From positions 1 through 64,000 of the forward strand of contig NZ_KE695653.1 of the NCBI RefSeq assembly GCF_000454065.1: a stretch of 64,000 nt of DNA. The letters are read 5' to 3'. The stretch's first letter is position 1. Every line of letters starts with the position of its first letter. Positions 41,046-50,614 of this stretch are shown piece by piece. A model generated the notes under the pieces. The model saw only the letters and a program-made list of their open reading frames with translations, did not search any database and was not told where the DNA came from. Source of the stretch: Brevibacillus thermoruber 423 (GTDB taxonomy: Bacteria > Bacillota > Bacilli > Brevibacillales > Brevibacillaceae). A program made the translations under genes and the position numbers.

Positions 41046-41580
41046 AACTTTTACCTTCTCGAAGTTGAAGTAACGAGATCGGCTTGTTCATCAAGCGCTG
41101 AACAAGCAGAAATGCCCCTAACATAATAAAAATATCACCGATACTGATCACCCTCGGAATAATGGACGGCATATAAATAATATCGGACAAAAAGGGCAGA
41201 ACCGTTTGCTCTGTCAAGACCGTATGCTTAAAGTCGGTGCCGTTGAGTACCGGAGTGAGGTCGTAGGGCAGTTTCTTGGCTTGTTCCAGATCAATGGGCA
41301 TTCTCCCGCCGTTCGTCCAAATGACAATCGCATTTAAAAACCAGCCGACCATGAGAATGCGGATATCTTCAAATTCCCGGTTCATGAGAAAAAAACCCAG
41401 AATAAACAAATAAGCTGCGGAGACAAAAATACCCCCGTACGCGGGAACAAATGCGGAGAGAATCTGCAGCGCAATACTGGCAACCAGCATCATTATTCCT
41501 TTAAATGTAGGGATTTCTTTTAGTTTTCCTCCCCTGAGCAGCGCAATCAGAAAAGAGAGAAGAATGACATCCAGCAACAT
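41029..41580 (-). CDS. DUF5317 family membrane protein
   Basis: A 183-aa membrane protein with about five hydrophobic helices and a central segment NGGRMPIDLEQAKKLP, which fits the DUF5317 family. Function unknown; such genes often precede HD-domain membrane proteins. Ribosome site GGGGGA lies upstream. It sits between a hairpin (41605-41637) and the HD-GYP gene, so its expression, and that of HD-GYP, may depend on read-through of that hairpin. Confidence 0.75.
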   Translation of the reverse strand: MLLDVILLSFLIALLRGGKLKEIPTFKGIMMLVASIALQILSAFVPAYGGIFVSAAYLFILGFFLMNREFEDIRILMVGWFLNAIVIWTNGGRMPIDLEQAKKLPYDLTPVLNGTDFKHTVLTEQTVLPFLSDIIYMPSIIPRVISIGDIFIMLGAFLLVQRLMNKPISLLQLREGKSYATKS

Positions 41581-41604
41581 ACAAAATCCCCCAGACGGTA
41601 AGGA

Positions 41605-41637
41605 AAAAACACCACTTTTCAGTCAAGCGGTGTTTTT
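41605..41637 (-). terminator. Terminator/attenuator-like hairpin between the peptide ORF and DUF5317
   Basis: On the minus strand AAAAACACCGCTT pairs with AAAAGTGGTGTTTTT over a short loop and ends in TTTTTTCC. It lies 19 bp after the stop of the 25-aa ORF and 25 bp before the DUF5317 start, exactly where an attenuator would be. Confidence 0.75.
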
Positions 41638-41655
41638 CCCTTGCCATTGAAATTA

Positions 41656-41733
41656 TTAACCAATGTGATAATTAGCAGAAGTTGCAGCAACAATACCGGC
41701 TACCAGCAAGACAGCAACGAACCATTTTTTCAT
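41656..41733 (-). CDS. 25-aa secreted or membrane-inserted micropeptide
   Basis: The minus strand has AAAAGGGGGG, 7 nt, then an ATG opening a 26-codon frame: MKKWFVAVLLVAGIVAATSA followed by NYHIG and TAA. The ribosome site is strong, the first 20 residues look like a signal peptide with an A-x-A cleavage site (TSA), and cleavage would release the pentapeptide NYHIG. It could be a signalling peptide in the manner of Phr peptides, a small membrane protein, or a leader peptide for attenuation. It lies directly after the tandem RNA elements. Confidence 0.6.
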   Translation of the reverse strand: MKKWFVAVLLVAGIVAATSANYHIG

Positions 41734-41770
41734 TCCAATTCCCCCCTTTTACATAGTGGAGAAAGCTGGT

Positions 41771-41899
41771 TTCGCTACTTGTGGACACACAGGCCAAGCG
41801 ACCACATACAGCCTGTGCTCTTCTTTCCTCTTTCCGTTCGAAAAGAGGGCGGATTCGCTACTGGCTCCATACAGACCAAGCGACCAGATACAGTCTGTA
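41771..41899 (-). ncRNA. Tandem pseudoknot-like RNA elements in the 5' leader (candidate cis-regulatory RNA)
   Basis: Two 46-47 nt units (41854-41899, then 41771-41817 in transcript order) spaced 83 nt. Each has a 7-bp stem (TACAGAC/GTCTGTA in the first, CACAGGC/GCCTGTG in the second: two compensatory changes) whose loop contains the invariant GGTCGCTTGG. A loop segment (CTGG or GTGG) pairs with sequence 3' of the stem (CCAG or CCAC, again compensatory), giving a pseudoknot; invariant TCGCT is also complementary to the trailing AGCGA. A 7-bp hairpin (41827-41848) separates the units. No known riboswitch class was recognised. Confidence 0.55.
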
Positions 41900-41921
41900 C
41901 TTCATCGCGCTTCCTACCTAT

Positions 41922-41951
41922 ATTTTACACGTTCATGACAAATTTCGGCAA
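41922..41951 (-). promoter_or_regulatory. Promoter of the micropeptide-DUF5317-HD-GYP operon
   Basis: Minus strand -35 TTGCCG (41946-41951), 18 bp, -10 TAAAAT (41922-41927). The start near 41914 would place the first RNA unit about 15 nt into the transcript, leaving a leader of about 180 nt before the micropeptide. Confidence 0.55.
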
Positions 41952-42012
41952 TCATAGATTCATAGTCTAATAGCTTCAATTTCTGAATGGTAAAATTTTC
42001 CTAGAACTATAT

Positions 42013-42984
42013 TCACAACAACGCTGCCAAGACAGCCTTCTGCGCATGGAGGCGATTTTCCGCCTGGTCAAAGACGACGGAGTGGGGACCGTCAATCACG
42101 CCGGCCGACACTTCTTCTCCGCGGTGCGCAGGCAGGCAGTGCATGAACAGGTAACCGGGATCGGCGTGTTGGACGAGCTGCTCGTTTACCTGATAGGCCG
42201 CAAAATCCTTGAGGCGCTGCTCGTTTTCCGCTTCAAAGCCCATGCTGGTCCACACGTCCGTGTAGATGACGTCGGCGCCGTTCACCGCTTCGGCGGGATC
42301 GTGCGTGACGACCACCCGGCCGCCGCTGGCCAGCGCATACGCGGCCGCTTTCTTCACGATGTCGGCGTCCATCTCATAGCCCGGCGGCGTGGCGACGCGC
42401 ACGTCCAGGCCCAGCAGGGCGGCCGCCAGCACGAGCGAGTTGGCGACGTTGTTGCCGTCGCCCACGTAGGCCAGCTTGACGCCCTGCAGCGTGCCCTTGT
42501 GCTCCCAGATCGTCAGCATGTCGGCCAGCGCCTGACACGGATGGAACTGGTCGGTCAGGCCGTTGATGATCGGAATGCTGGCGTGTTCGGCCAGCTCCTC
42601 CACCCCGGCGTGGGAAAACGTGCGGATCATGATGGCGTCGACGTAGCGGGACATCACCTTGGCCGTGTCGCTGATCGGTTCGCCGCGTCCGAGCTGCAGC
42701 TCCTTGCCGCTCAGAAACATGCTCATGCCGCCCAACTGGTACATGCCCACTTCAAAGGAAACGCGGGTCCGCGTTGACGACTTGTCGAAAATCATCCCCA
42801 ATGTCTTCCCTTTAAGCGGCTGATACGGCTGACCGCTTTTTTGCCGCTGTTTGAGATAGGCGGCAAAATGCAGGAGCTGAGTCAACTCCTCTCCGCTGAA
42901 TTCATCGACGCGGAGCAGGTCTTTTCCTTTACAACTGGCCAATTGCTCGCTTGCAAAGTGATCCAATATCTTCACAGGCTGCAT
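42013..42984 (-). CDS. argF: Ornithine carbamoyltransferase, anabolic
   Basis: A 323-aa enzyme making citrulline. Carbamoyl-phosphate loop [13 protein letters not shown], ornithine-binding region [13 protein letters not shown] and the catalytic [12 protein letters not shown] are intact. Start has AGAGGTG at 6 nt. It overlaps the 3' end of carB by 56 bp, so it is read from the carA promoter. Confidence 0.97.
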   Translation of the reverse strand: MQPVKILDHFASEQLASCKGKDLLRVDEFSGEELTQLLHFAAYLKQRQKSGQPYQPLKGKTLGMIFDKSSTRTRVSFEVGMYQLGGMSMFLSGKELQLGRGEPISDTAKVMSRYVDAIMIRTFSHAGVEELAEHASIPIINGLTDQFHPCQALADMLTIWEHKGTLQGVKLAYVGDGNNVANSLVLAAALLGLDVRVATPPGYEMDADIVKKAAAYALASGGRVVVTHDPAEAVNGADVIYTDVWTSMGFEAENEQRLKDFAAYQVNEQLVQHADPGYLFMHCLPAHRGEEVSAGVIDGPHSVVFDQAENRLHAQKAVLAALL

Positions 42985-45900
42985 GCCCGTCACCTCTTTT
43001 CTCCGTAATGGCTTCCACGTACAGCGCAAACGTCTCCGCGGCAGTGAACAGCGGAACCCCCTGCTGGACCAGCCGGCTCCGCAGAGCAAAACCGCTGCGG
43101 CCGCGCCGGTTCCCCTTGGTGGCGGTGATGAGCGAAAAGGCTACGGTTTCCGTTTGCAGCAGCGCTGCCAGATCCCGCTCGTCCGCGACCACGTGCGTGA
43201 CGGAAAAGCCGTTTGCGCCCAGCCAGACAGCCGTTCCCGATGTGGCCGCCCAGACCGCGCCCTGTTCCTGCATCTTCCGGATGGCCGGCAGCACGTCGTC
43301 CGTCTTGTCGGCATCGGCCAGGGAGAGGAAGCAGACCTGCCCCCTCTGCCACGGGCGGTGCACGCTGTCTTTAAAGGCGAACGCCTTGCCCGCCGCTTCC
43401 GGGAAGGTACGCCCCAGTCCCAGCACTTCCCCGGTCGATTTCATCTCCGGTCCCAGGGCCGGGTCGACGCCGCTCAATTTCACGGTGGAAAAGACGGGCG
43501 CCTTGACGACGGCGAACGGAATGTCCGGCAACAGCCCGGTCCCATAGCCCATGCCGGCCAGTTTTTCGCCCAGTTGGGCGCGCACGGCCAGTTCCACCAT
43601 GGGGATGCCGGTCACTTTGCTGGTAATCGGCACGGTCCGCGACGCGCGGGGGTTTACCTCCAGGACGTAGACCGTCTCGCCGTGAATCACGAACTGAATG
43701 TTGATCAGCCCGACCGCCCCCATCTCGCGGGCGATGGCCTCCGTGTACCGGGCGATCGTCTGTTTGACGCCCTCGGACAAATCCGGAGCCGGGAAGAGCG
43801 CCACGCTGTCGCCCGAGTGGATGCCCGCTTTCTCCACGTGCTGAAAAATGCCGGGGATGAGCACGGACTCGCCGTCGCACACGGCGTCCACTTCTGCTTC
43901 CCGTCCGGGGACGAATTTGTCCACCAGGAGCGGGAAAAAGGCGCGGCTGTCGGGGTGGTTGAGCCACTCCGTGATCGTGGCCGACAGCTCCTCGACGTCA
44001 TGGGCGACCACCATGCCCTGGCCGCCGATCACGTAGGACGGACGCAGCAGCACCGGGCAGCCGATCTCCGCCGCCACGGCGGCCGCTTCCTCCAGGGAAG
44101 ACACCCCTTTGCCCGGGATGTGCGGAATCTCCAGCTTGCGCAGCATCGCGTAGAACCGTTCGCGATCCTCCGCCCGTTCGATCGCGTCCAGCGACGTGCC
44201 GAGCACGGTCAGGCCGGCGGCAGCCAGCTTGGCCGCCAGGTTAATCGCCGTCTGGCCGCCGAACTGGACCATGACGCCGTCCACCCCTTCACGCTCCGCC
44301 ACGTGCAGCACATCTTCCACGTGCAGCGGCTCAAAATACAGATGGTTGGCCGTCTCGTAATCGGTGCTGACCGTCTCCGGGTTGTTGTTGACGACGACGG
44401 CGGCGATGCCCTTGGCCTTGAGTGCCTTGGCCGCGTGAACGGAGCAGTAGTCGAACTCGATCCCCTGTCCGATGCGGATCGGGCCGGAGCCGAGCACCAG
44501 CACTTTGCGCCCGGCAAGCTCCTCCACTTCGTCGCACCCCTGCCAATCGGAGTAATAGTACGGCGTCTGGGCGTCAAACTCGGCCGCACAGGTGTCCACG
44601 ATCTTGTACGACGGCTGGATGCCGGCCTGATTCCGCAGCGCTTTGACCTCAGCCGCCGTGCGGCCGGTCAGGGCGGCGATCGTCTCGTCGGCAAAACCGC
44701 GCCGCTTCGCTTCCGCCAACAACTCGACGGTCAGCGTTCCGCTCTTTGCCAACTGCTTCTCCAGCGCCACGATCCGGCCCACGCTTCGCAGGAAAAACGG
44801 ATCGATGCCGGTCAGGGCGTGCAGTTCGTCCTCGTCGAACCCTTTGCGGATCGCCTCGGCCAGTGCAAACAGGCGGACGTCGGTCGCGTCCCGCAGCAGG
44901 CCGACCAGCTCGTCCCGGCTGCATGCGGCCAGCTCGGGACGGGCGAGGTGGGTGCAGCCCTGCTCCAGCGAGCGGACGGCCTTGAGCAGCGCCGCTTCCA
45001 GGTTGCGGGCGATCGACATCACTTCGCCGGTCGCCTTCATCTGCGTGCCCAACTGACGGTCGGCCAGCGGGAATTTGTCAAACGGCCAGCGGGGAATTTT
45101 CACCACGACGTAATCCAGCGTCGGTTCAAAGCTGGCGTACGTATAACCGGTAATCGGGTTGAGCACTTCGTCCAGGTTGTAGCCCAGCGCCAGCTTGGCG
45201 GCGATCCGGGCGATCGGATAGCCCGTCGCTTTGGAGGCCAGCGCGCTGGAGCGGCTCACCCGCGGGTTCACTTCGATCAGATAGTAGCGATCCGACTTCG
45301 GATCAAGCGCAAACTGGATGTTGCAGCCGCCGACCACGCCCAGCGCGCGGATGACCTTGGTGGAGACGCTGCGCAGCATCTGGTACTGCCGGTCGGTCAG
45401 CGTCTGCGACGGGGCGACGACGATGCTGTCCCCCGTGTGGATGCCCACCGGGTCCAGGTTTTCCATGTTGCAGACGATGATGCAGGTGTCGTTCGCGTCC
45501 CGCATCACTTCGTACTCGATTTCTTTCCAGCCCTTGACGCTGCGCTCGATCAGCACCTGGCCGATCGGGCTGGCGGCGATGCCTTGGGCCGCCACCGTGC
45601 GCAGCGACTGTTCGTCGTCGGCGATGCCGCCCCCGGCCCCCCCCAGCGTATAGGCGGGACGCACGATGACCGGATACCCGATCGAATCGGCAAACGCGAC
45701 GGCCGCTTCCACCGACTCCACGGTGGCGCTCTCCGGCACCGGCTCGCCGATCTGCTTCATCAACTGCTTGAACAGCTCCCGGTCTTCCCCGTTCTGGATG
45801 GCGGACAGCGGCGTGCCCAGCAGTTCCACCCCGTATTGGGCGAGCACCCCCGCTTCGGCCAGGGCGACCGCCAGATTGAGCCCCGTCTGTCCGCCCAGCG

Positions 45901-46165
45901 TGGGCAGGAGGCCGTCCGGCCGCTCTTTGGCGATGATCGCCGTCACGGACTCCACCGTGAGCGGCTCCAGATACACCTTGTCAGCTACCTGTTCGTCCGT
46001 CATGATCGTGGCCGGGTTGTTGTTCACCAGCACGACCTGCACCCCCGCTTCCTTCAGCGAGAGGCAGGCCTGCGCCCCGGCGTAGTCAAATTCCGCCGCC
46101 TGGCCGATGACAATCGGCCCCGACCCGATGACCAACACTTTGTGAATGTGCGGCAATTTAGGCAT
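42929..46165 (-). CDS. carB: Carbamoyl-phosphate synthase large subunit (arginine cluster)
   Basis: A 1078-aa protein with two duplicated ATP-grasp halves ([22 protein letters not shown] and [22 protein letters not shown]), intact metal-binding motifs [23 protein letters not shown] and [22 protein letters not shown], and a C-terminal MGS-like allosteric domain. Makes carbamoyl phosphate for ArgF. The position between carA and argF and the ARG box mark it as the arginine-regulated paralogue. Confidence 0.97.
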   Translation of the reverse strand: MPKLPHIHKVLVIGSGPIVIGQAAEFDYAGAQACLSLKEAGVQVVLVNNNPATIMTDEQVADKVYLEPLTVESVTAIIAKERPDGLLPTLGGQTGLNLAVALAEAGVLAQYGVELLGTPLSAIQNGEDRELFKQLMKQIGEPVPESATVESVEAAVAFADSIGYPVIVRPAYTLGGAGGGIADDEQSLRTVAAQGIAASPIGQVLIERSVKGWKEIEYEVMRDANDTCIIVCNMENLDPVGIHTGDSIVVAPSQTLTDRQYQMLRSVSTKVIRALGVVGGCNIQFALDPKSDRYYLIEVNPRVSRSSALASKATGYPIARIAAKLALGYNLDEVLNPITGYTYASFEPTLDYVVVKIPRWPFDKFPLADRQLGTQMKATGEVMSIARNLEAALLKAVRSLEQGCTHLARPELAACSRDELVGLLRDATDVRLFALAEAIRKGFDEDELHALTGIDPFFLRSVGRIVALEKQLAKSGTLTVELLAEAKRRGFADETIAALTGRTAAEVKALRNQAGIQPSYKIVDTCAAEFDAQTPYYYSDWQGCDEVEELAGRKVLVLGSGPIRIGQGIEFDYCSVHAAKALKAKGIAAVVVNNNPETVSTDYETANHLYFEPLHVEDVLHVAEREGVDGVMVQFGGQTAINLAAKLAAAGLTVLGTSLDAIERAEDRERFYAMLRKLEIPHIPGKGVSSLEEAAAVAAEIGCPVLLRPSYVIGGQGMVVAHDVEELSATITEWLNHPDSRAFFPLLVDKFVPGREAEVDAVCDGESVLIPGIFQHVEKAGIHSGDSVALFPAPDLSEGVKQTIARYTEAIAREMGAVGLINIQFVIHGETVYVLEVNPRASRTVPITSKVTGIPMVELAVRAQLGEKLAGMGYGTGLLPDIPFAVVKAPVFSTVKLSGVDPALGPEMKSTGEVLGLGRTFPEAAGKAFAFKDSVHRPWQRGQVCFLSLADADKTDDVLPAIRKMQEQGAVWAATSGTAVWLGANGFSVTHVVADERDLAALLQTETVAFSLITATKGNRRGRSGFALRSRLVQQGVPLFTAAETFALYVEAITEKRGDGHAACEDIGSLCKRAIGQL

Positions 46166-47264
46166 ATCTCTTCGCTCCCACTACGCGCATCGACTGCAAG
46201 AATTGGTGAAAAACGTGCGACGTGTCATTTGGACCCGGATGCGCTTCCGGGTGAAACTGGACGCTCATGATCGGCAGGGAGGTGTGGCACAGCCCTTCCA
46301 CCGACCGGTCGTTGACATTGCGGTACGTCACGGTCAACAGCCGTTTGTCCAGGGTTTCTTCCTTCACCACGTACCCGTGGTTTTGCGAGGTCATGTAGAC
46401 TTTCCCGGTGGCCAGTTCCTTGACCGGATGGTTGCTGCCCCGGTGTCCGTAGGCCAGCTTTTCGGTCTTGGCGCCAAACATCAGCGCCAGCACCTGGTGT
46501 CCCAGGCAGATGCCCAGCGTCGGATACAGTTCCGCCGCCTTCCGCCACTCGCCGCAGTAGGCGAGCAGGTCGGCCGGGTCGCCGGGCCCGTTGGAAAAGA
46601 GCAGGCCGTCCGGCTGCAGCGCCTGAATCTGCGAAAACGGGGTGTCAAACGGCACGACCGTCACGCGGCAGCCCAGCTCCAAAAGCGATTCCAAAATCGA
46701 CTGCTTCATGCCCAGATCGACGAGCACCACGTGTTCCTGATTGCCGGGGTAGCGCTGAATGTGGCGGCTGGAGACGTCGGCGACCAGCGACTTTTTCCGA
46801 TGCGCGGAGCCAAGCGCCGCCACCTCCTCCACGCTCAGCGGCCGGTCGGCAATCGCGCCGAACAGCGGGCCCGACTGGCGCACCCGCTTGGTAATCGTCC
46901 GCGTATCGATCCCGGCCAGGATCGGGAAGCCAAACGCCTCCGCCGCTTCCGCCAGCGTGCGGCGGGACAGGTAGTGGCTCGGCGCAAGGCACAGCTCGCT
47001 GACGACCATTCCCGACAGGGCGGGCTTTGCCGCTTCGTAATCCTTGTCGTTAATCCCGTAATTGCCGATCAGCGGGTACGTGAAGGTGACGATCTGCCCC
47101 GCAAAGGACGGATCGGTCATCACTTCCTGGTATCCCGTCATCCCTGTATGAAAAACCACTTCGCCGTATCCTGTCAGCGGGGCACCGTACAGCGTCCCGG
47201 CGAATACCTCACCGTTCTCCAGTGTCAAATATCCGGGCCCCAACCCTTGTTTCTCTCCGTTCAT
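46158..47264 (-). CDS. carA: Carbamoyl-phosphate synthase small subunit (arginine cluster)
   Basis: A 368-aa glutamine amidotransferase subunit: N-terminal CPSase domain (LTLENGEVFAGTLYG, FHTGMTGYQEVMTDPS) and class I glutaminase with nucleophile in LGICLGHQVLAL and FHPEAHPGP. Overlaps carB by 8 bp. GAGGAG lies upstream. First gene after the ARG-box promoter at 47322-47356. Confidence 0.96.
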   Translation of the reverse strand: MNGEKQGLGPGYLTLENGEVFAGTLYGAPLTGYGEVVFHTGMTGYQEVMTDPSFAGQIVTFTYPLIGNYGINDKDYEAAKPALSGMVVSELCLAPSHYLSRRTLAEAAEAFGFPILAGIDTRTITKRVRQSGPLFGAIADRPLSVEEVAALGSAHRKKSLVADVSSRHIQRYPGNQEHVVLVDLGMKQSILESLLELGCRVTVVPFDTPFSQIQALQPDGLLFSNGPGDPADLLAYCGEWRKAAELYPTLGICLGHQVLALMFGAKTEKLAYGHRGSNHPVKELATGKVYMTSQNHGYVVKEETLDKRLLTVTYRNVNDRSVEGLCHTSLPIMSVQFHPEAHPGPNDTSHVFHQFLQSMRVVGAKRYA

Positions 47265-47321
47265 CTATGAAAGCCACTCCTCTCCAAAGGGCACTCTCTC
47301 ACGAAAATTTATGCAACGTCA

Positions 47322-47356
47322 TGTATTAATATACATTTAGAATTATAAAAATGCAA
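47322..47356 (-). promoter_or_regulatory. carAB-argF promoter with perfect ARG box
   Basis: TGTATTAATATACA (47322-47335) is an exact TGNAT-WWWW-ATNCA ArgR operator. It overlaps the -10 TATATT (47328-47333) paired with -35 TTGCAT (47351-47356) at 17 bp on the minus strand. An alternative TATAAT lies at 47342-47347. The rest of 47265-47502 has no gene. Confidence 0.8.
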
Positions 47357-47502
47357 CGAGTTTTTCAACGGGATCAGAAAGCCGCTTTCCGACTCGCTGC
47401 ATGCATGTGCCCGATCCATTCCCGTTCCCCCGCATCGGCCGCCAAGCCGGGCCGCACCGCCTTGCGATTTCGGCCGCGCCCCCGGCATTGGACCGCTTTT
47501 CC

Positions 47503-48684
47503 TTACCACTTCTCCACCGCCTCGCCGAGGACCGCTATCACCCGGTTCACTTCTTCCTCGGTCGTAACAAACGAGGGCAGCAGGCGGACGACCTGGGGAC
47601 CGGCCAGCAGGACGAGTACGCCTTTTTCACGGGCGTAATCGACGACGGACGACGCCGGCACCGTCACTTCCACGCCCAAGAGCAGCCCCTTGCCGCGCAC
47701 GGCCGTCACTTTGCCGGGATATTCCGCCCGCAATTTCTCAAGTCCGCTCACCAGTTGTCGATGCAGGCCGCCCACCCGTTCCAGCACGCGCTCTTCTTCC
47801 ATCGTCTCCAGCGTGGCGATGGCTGCGGTCATCGCCAGCGGGTTGCCGCCGAACGTGGTGCCGTGGGTGCCGGGGGCAAACGCCTGGGCCGCCTCTTCGG
47901 TCGCCACCACGGCGCCAATCGGGAACCCGTTGCCCAGCGCCTTGGCCAGCGAGATCGCGTCCGGCTTGATCCCGTACTGCTGGAAAGCGAACCAGGTGCC
48001 CGTGCGTCCGATGCCGGTCTGGATTTCATCGACCAAAAGCAGCAGGCCGTGCTCGTCGCACAGTTGGCGCAGCCCCTTCACAAACGGCTCTTCCGCCGGG
48101 TGTACGCCCCCTTCCCCCTGCACCAGTTCGAGCATGACGGCGCAGGTCTTCTCCGTGACGGCGGCGCGCACCGCCTCCAAATCGTTGTAGGGCACGGTGA
48201 CAAACCCGTCCGGCAGGGGGCCAAATCCGTCCTTCACCTTGTCCTGCCCCGTGGCGGTCAGGGTAGCCAGCGTCCGGCCGTGGAACGACTGCTGAAACGT
48301 GATGATCTCGTATCGTCCGGTGCCTTTTACTTTTTGCGCGTAACGCCGGGCCAGCTTGATCAGTCCCTCGTTGGCTTCCGCGCCGCTGTTGCAGAAAAAC
48401 GCGCGGTCGAGGCCGGACAGGCCGCACAGCTTCTGCGCGAGCACCTCCTGCTGGGGAACGTGCATCAGATTGGAGCAGTGCCACAAGGTGTCCAACTGTT
48501 CGTGCAGCCGTTTGGTCACTTTGGGGTGAACGTGTCCCAGCGAGGTGACGGCGATCCCCGAGACAAAGTCGAGATACTCGTTGCCCTGGTCGTCCCAGAC
48601 GCGGTTTCCCTCTCCCTTGACCAGGCGGATCGGCCATTTTGAATAGGTATTCATCAGATGCAGGGGGGCAGCCACTGTGCTCAT
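47503..48684 (-). CDS. argD: Acetylornithine aminotransferase
   Basis: A 393-aa PLP enzyme (class III aminotransferase). NSGAEANEGLIKLAR, LLVDEIQTGIGRTG and the Schiff-base lysine in SLAKALGNGFPIGA are present. Start 48684 follows AAAAGGAGG. Sixty base pairs after argB; separated from carA by a promoter region. Confidence 0.96.
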   Translation of the reverse strand: MSTVAAPLHLMNTYSKWPIRLVKGEGNRVWDDQGNEYLDFVSGIAVTSLGHVHPKVTKRLHEQLDTLWHCSNLMHVPQQEVLAQKLCGLSGLDRAFFCNSGAEANEGLIKLARRYAQKVKGTGRYEIITFQQSFHGRTLATLTATGQDKVKDGFGPLPDGFVTVPYNDLEAVRAAVTEKTCAVMLELVQGEGGVHPAEEPFVKGLRQLCDEHGLLLLVDEIQTGIGRTGTWFAFQQYGIKPDAISLAKALGNGFPIGAVVATEEAAQAFAPGTHGTTFGGNPLAMTAAIATLETMEEERVLERVGGLHRQLVSGLEKLRAEYPGKVTAVRGKGLLLGVEVTVPASSVVDYAREKGVLVLLAGPQVVRLLPSFVTTEEEVNRVIAVLGEAVEKW

Positions 48685-48743
48685 GTTACGATTCCTCCTT
48701 TTACGCTCCTTGCTTGAAGCGTGTACTTTACGCGCGGCGCCCA

Positions 48744-49544
48744 TTACGCGCCTTTTGGGACGCCTGCCTTGATCGCGGTTCCCGCCGTTTGCCCGGCGCA
48801 TACCGCCCGCAGCTCTTCCGCCGTTCCCCGGCAGATGACGACCCGGGATACGCCTTGCGAGAGGGCGTCCAGAGCGGCCTGTACTTTCGGGATCATGCCG
48901 CCGGTAATCACGCCGTCCGCAATCATCTGTCCGATCTCTTCCGCATTCGTCTCCGCCACCAGCGTCTTGGCGCCGTCCTGATCGGGGCGCAGGATGCCCG
49001 GCACGTCGGTCACCATGACCAGACGCTCCGCCGCCAGGGCGGCAGCGATCGCCCCCGCCGCCACGTCCGCGTTTACGTTGTACGTCTCCGCGCCGTCTGC
49101 GCTCACGGCCAGCGGCGCAATCACCGGCACGTAGCCGCGTTCGAGGATGGCGGCCGGGATGGACGTGTCCACCCCTTTCACCTCGCCGACCAGGCCGAGC
49201 GGTTTTGGCGTCCGCTCTGCCGTCAGCATTACGCCGTCAATTCCGCTGACGCCCCACGCCCTGGCTCCCGCCTGCGTCAGCCGGCGCACAAGCCGCTTGT
49301 TGATCTGCCCGCACAATACCATCTCCACCACCTGCAGCGTCTCTTCGCAGGTGACGCGCAATCCGTCCACAAACCGGGGAGTGATGGCCAGCCTCTCCAG
49401 CATGCTGTTGATCGCCGGACCGCCGCCGTGCACGATGACAATCCGCCGGCCGGCCTGCTGCAGGTCGGCGACCGCTTGAAAAAACGCGTCGGGCAGCAGA
49501 TCCATGGTGCTGCCTCCGCACTTGATGACCACTACGCCTTGCAT
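48744..49544 (-). CDS. argB: N-acetylglutamate kinase
   Basis: A 266-aa amino-acid kinase: VVVIKCGGSTMD at the N-terminus, HGGGPAINSML substrate loop, and IPAAILERGYVPVIAPLAV, YNVNADVAAGAIAAAL. Controls the second step of arginine synthesis. Starts only 13 bp after argC; the argJ gene that usually lies between argC and argB is absent. Confidence 0.96.
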   Translation of the reverse strand: MQGVVVIKCGGSTMDLLPDAFFQAVADLQQAGRRIVIVHGGGPAINSMLERLAITPRFVDGLRVTCEETLQVVEMVLCGQINKRLVRRLTQAGARAWGVSGIDGVMLTAERTPKPLGLVGEVKGVDTSIPAAILERGYVPVIAPLAVSADGAETYNVNADVAAGAIAAALAAERLVMVTDVPGILRPDQDGAKTLVAETNAEEIGQMIADGVITGGMIPKVQAALDALSQGVSRVVICRGTAEELRAVCAGQTAGTAIKAGVPKGA

Positions 49545-49557
49545 GTCACATCCTCCT

Positions 49558-50598
49558 CTACGGGAACAGCGGCACCAGCGGCAATCCGGTCGCGTCCGGC
49601 CAGCCGAACATCAGGTTCATGTTTTGGACCGCCTGACCCGCCGCCCCTTTGACCATGTTGTCGATGACGGAAAGCACGATAACCCGCCCCGTCCGCTCAT
49701 CCACATGGACGGAAATGTCACAATAGTTCGAACCGTACACCTCTTTGGTCCGCGGGTGGCTCCCCGGCTTTCGCAGCCGGACAAACGGCTTGCCTTCATA
49801 CGCCGACCGGTAGAGCTGATGCACGTCGTCCGCCCTCACCGCCCGCTCCAACTGTCCGTAGGCGGTGACCAGAATCCCCCGTGTCATCGGCACCAGATGG
49901 GGCGTAAACTGGACCACATGCTCCACGCCGCCCTTTCTGGACAGCTCCTGTTCAATCTCCGGGGTGTGCTGGTGCTGGGCCACCTTGTACGCGTGAATGC
50001 TTTCGTTGATTTCGCTGAAATGAACCCCCTGGGAGACGCCGCGGCCCGCTCCCGACACCCCTGACTTGGCATCGACGATCCAACTGCGGGGGTTGACCCA
50101 CCCGCTTTGTGCCAACGGAATCAGCGCCAAGAGCGCAGCCGTCGGATAGCAGCCAGGATTAGCCACCAACTGCGCACCGGCCACCTGCTCCGCATTCCAC
50201 TCCGCCAGGCCGTACACCGCCCGATCCAGCCACTCATCGGGAGCCGGCTCCCGTTTGTACCACTGCCGGTACAGTTCCCCGCTCGCCAGGCGAAAATCGC
50301 CCGACAAATCGATTACCCTGGCGCCGCGCTTGAGCAGTTGCGGCGACAGTTCCGCGCTGACGCCGGCCGGCGTGGCCAGAAACACCACGTCGTTGTCGGC
50401 GCTCATCCTCTCAGCGTCGATCGCCGACAGATGGGGCAGGGGGTAATGCTGCACATGGGGGAAGACGCTGCCCAGCGCTTCTCCCTCCGTCGAACTGGAA
50501 TACAGATTGGCCACCTGCACATGGGGATGGCCGGCAAGCAGACGGATCAACTCCACGCCGCTGTAACCGGTCGCCCCGACAATCCCGACCCGGATCAT
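49558..50598 (-). CDS. argC: N-acetyl-gamma-glutamyl-phosphate reductase
   Basis: A 346-aa NADPH-dependent reductase. GIVGATGYSGVELIRLLAGHP is the Rossmann loop and VANPGCYPTAALLAL holds the catalytic Cys. Start 50598 is family-typical (MIRVGIVG). First gene of argC-argB-argD, preceded by an ARG-box promoter. Confidence 0.97.
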   Translation of the reverse strand: MIRVGIVGATGYSGVELIRLLAGHPHVQVANLYSSSTEGEALGSVFPHVQHYPLPHLSAIDAERMSADNDVVFLATPAGVSAELSPQLLKRGARVIDLSGDFRLASGELYRQWYKREPAPDEWLDRAVYGLAEWNAEQVAGAQLVANPGCYPTAALLALIPLAQSGWVNPRSWIVDAKSGVSGAGRGVSQGVHFSEINESIHAYKVAQHQHTPEIEQELSRKGGVEHVVQFTPHLVPMTRGILVTAYGQLERAVRADDVHQLYRSAYEGKPFVRLRKPGSHPRTKEVYGSNYCDISVHVDERTGRVIVLSVIDNMVKGAAGQAVQNMNLMFGWPDATGLPLVPLFP

Positions 50599-50614
50599 AG
50601 CTCTCTCCCTCTCT

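Noticed and set aside
41771-41899. c-di-GMP-I (GEMM) riboswitch ahead of the HD-GYP operon
   Set aside because: The conserved GEMM core segments (such as GGCAAACC and GGGACGCAAAGCC) are absent from both units, so that class cannot be assigned.
42983-46270. 1095-codon plus-strand frame opposite carB
   Set aside because: Antisense shadow of carB; no ribosome site or recognisable domain.
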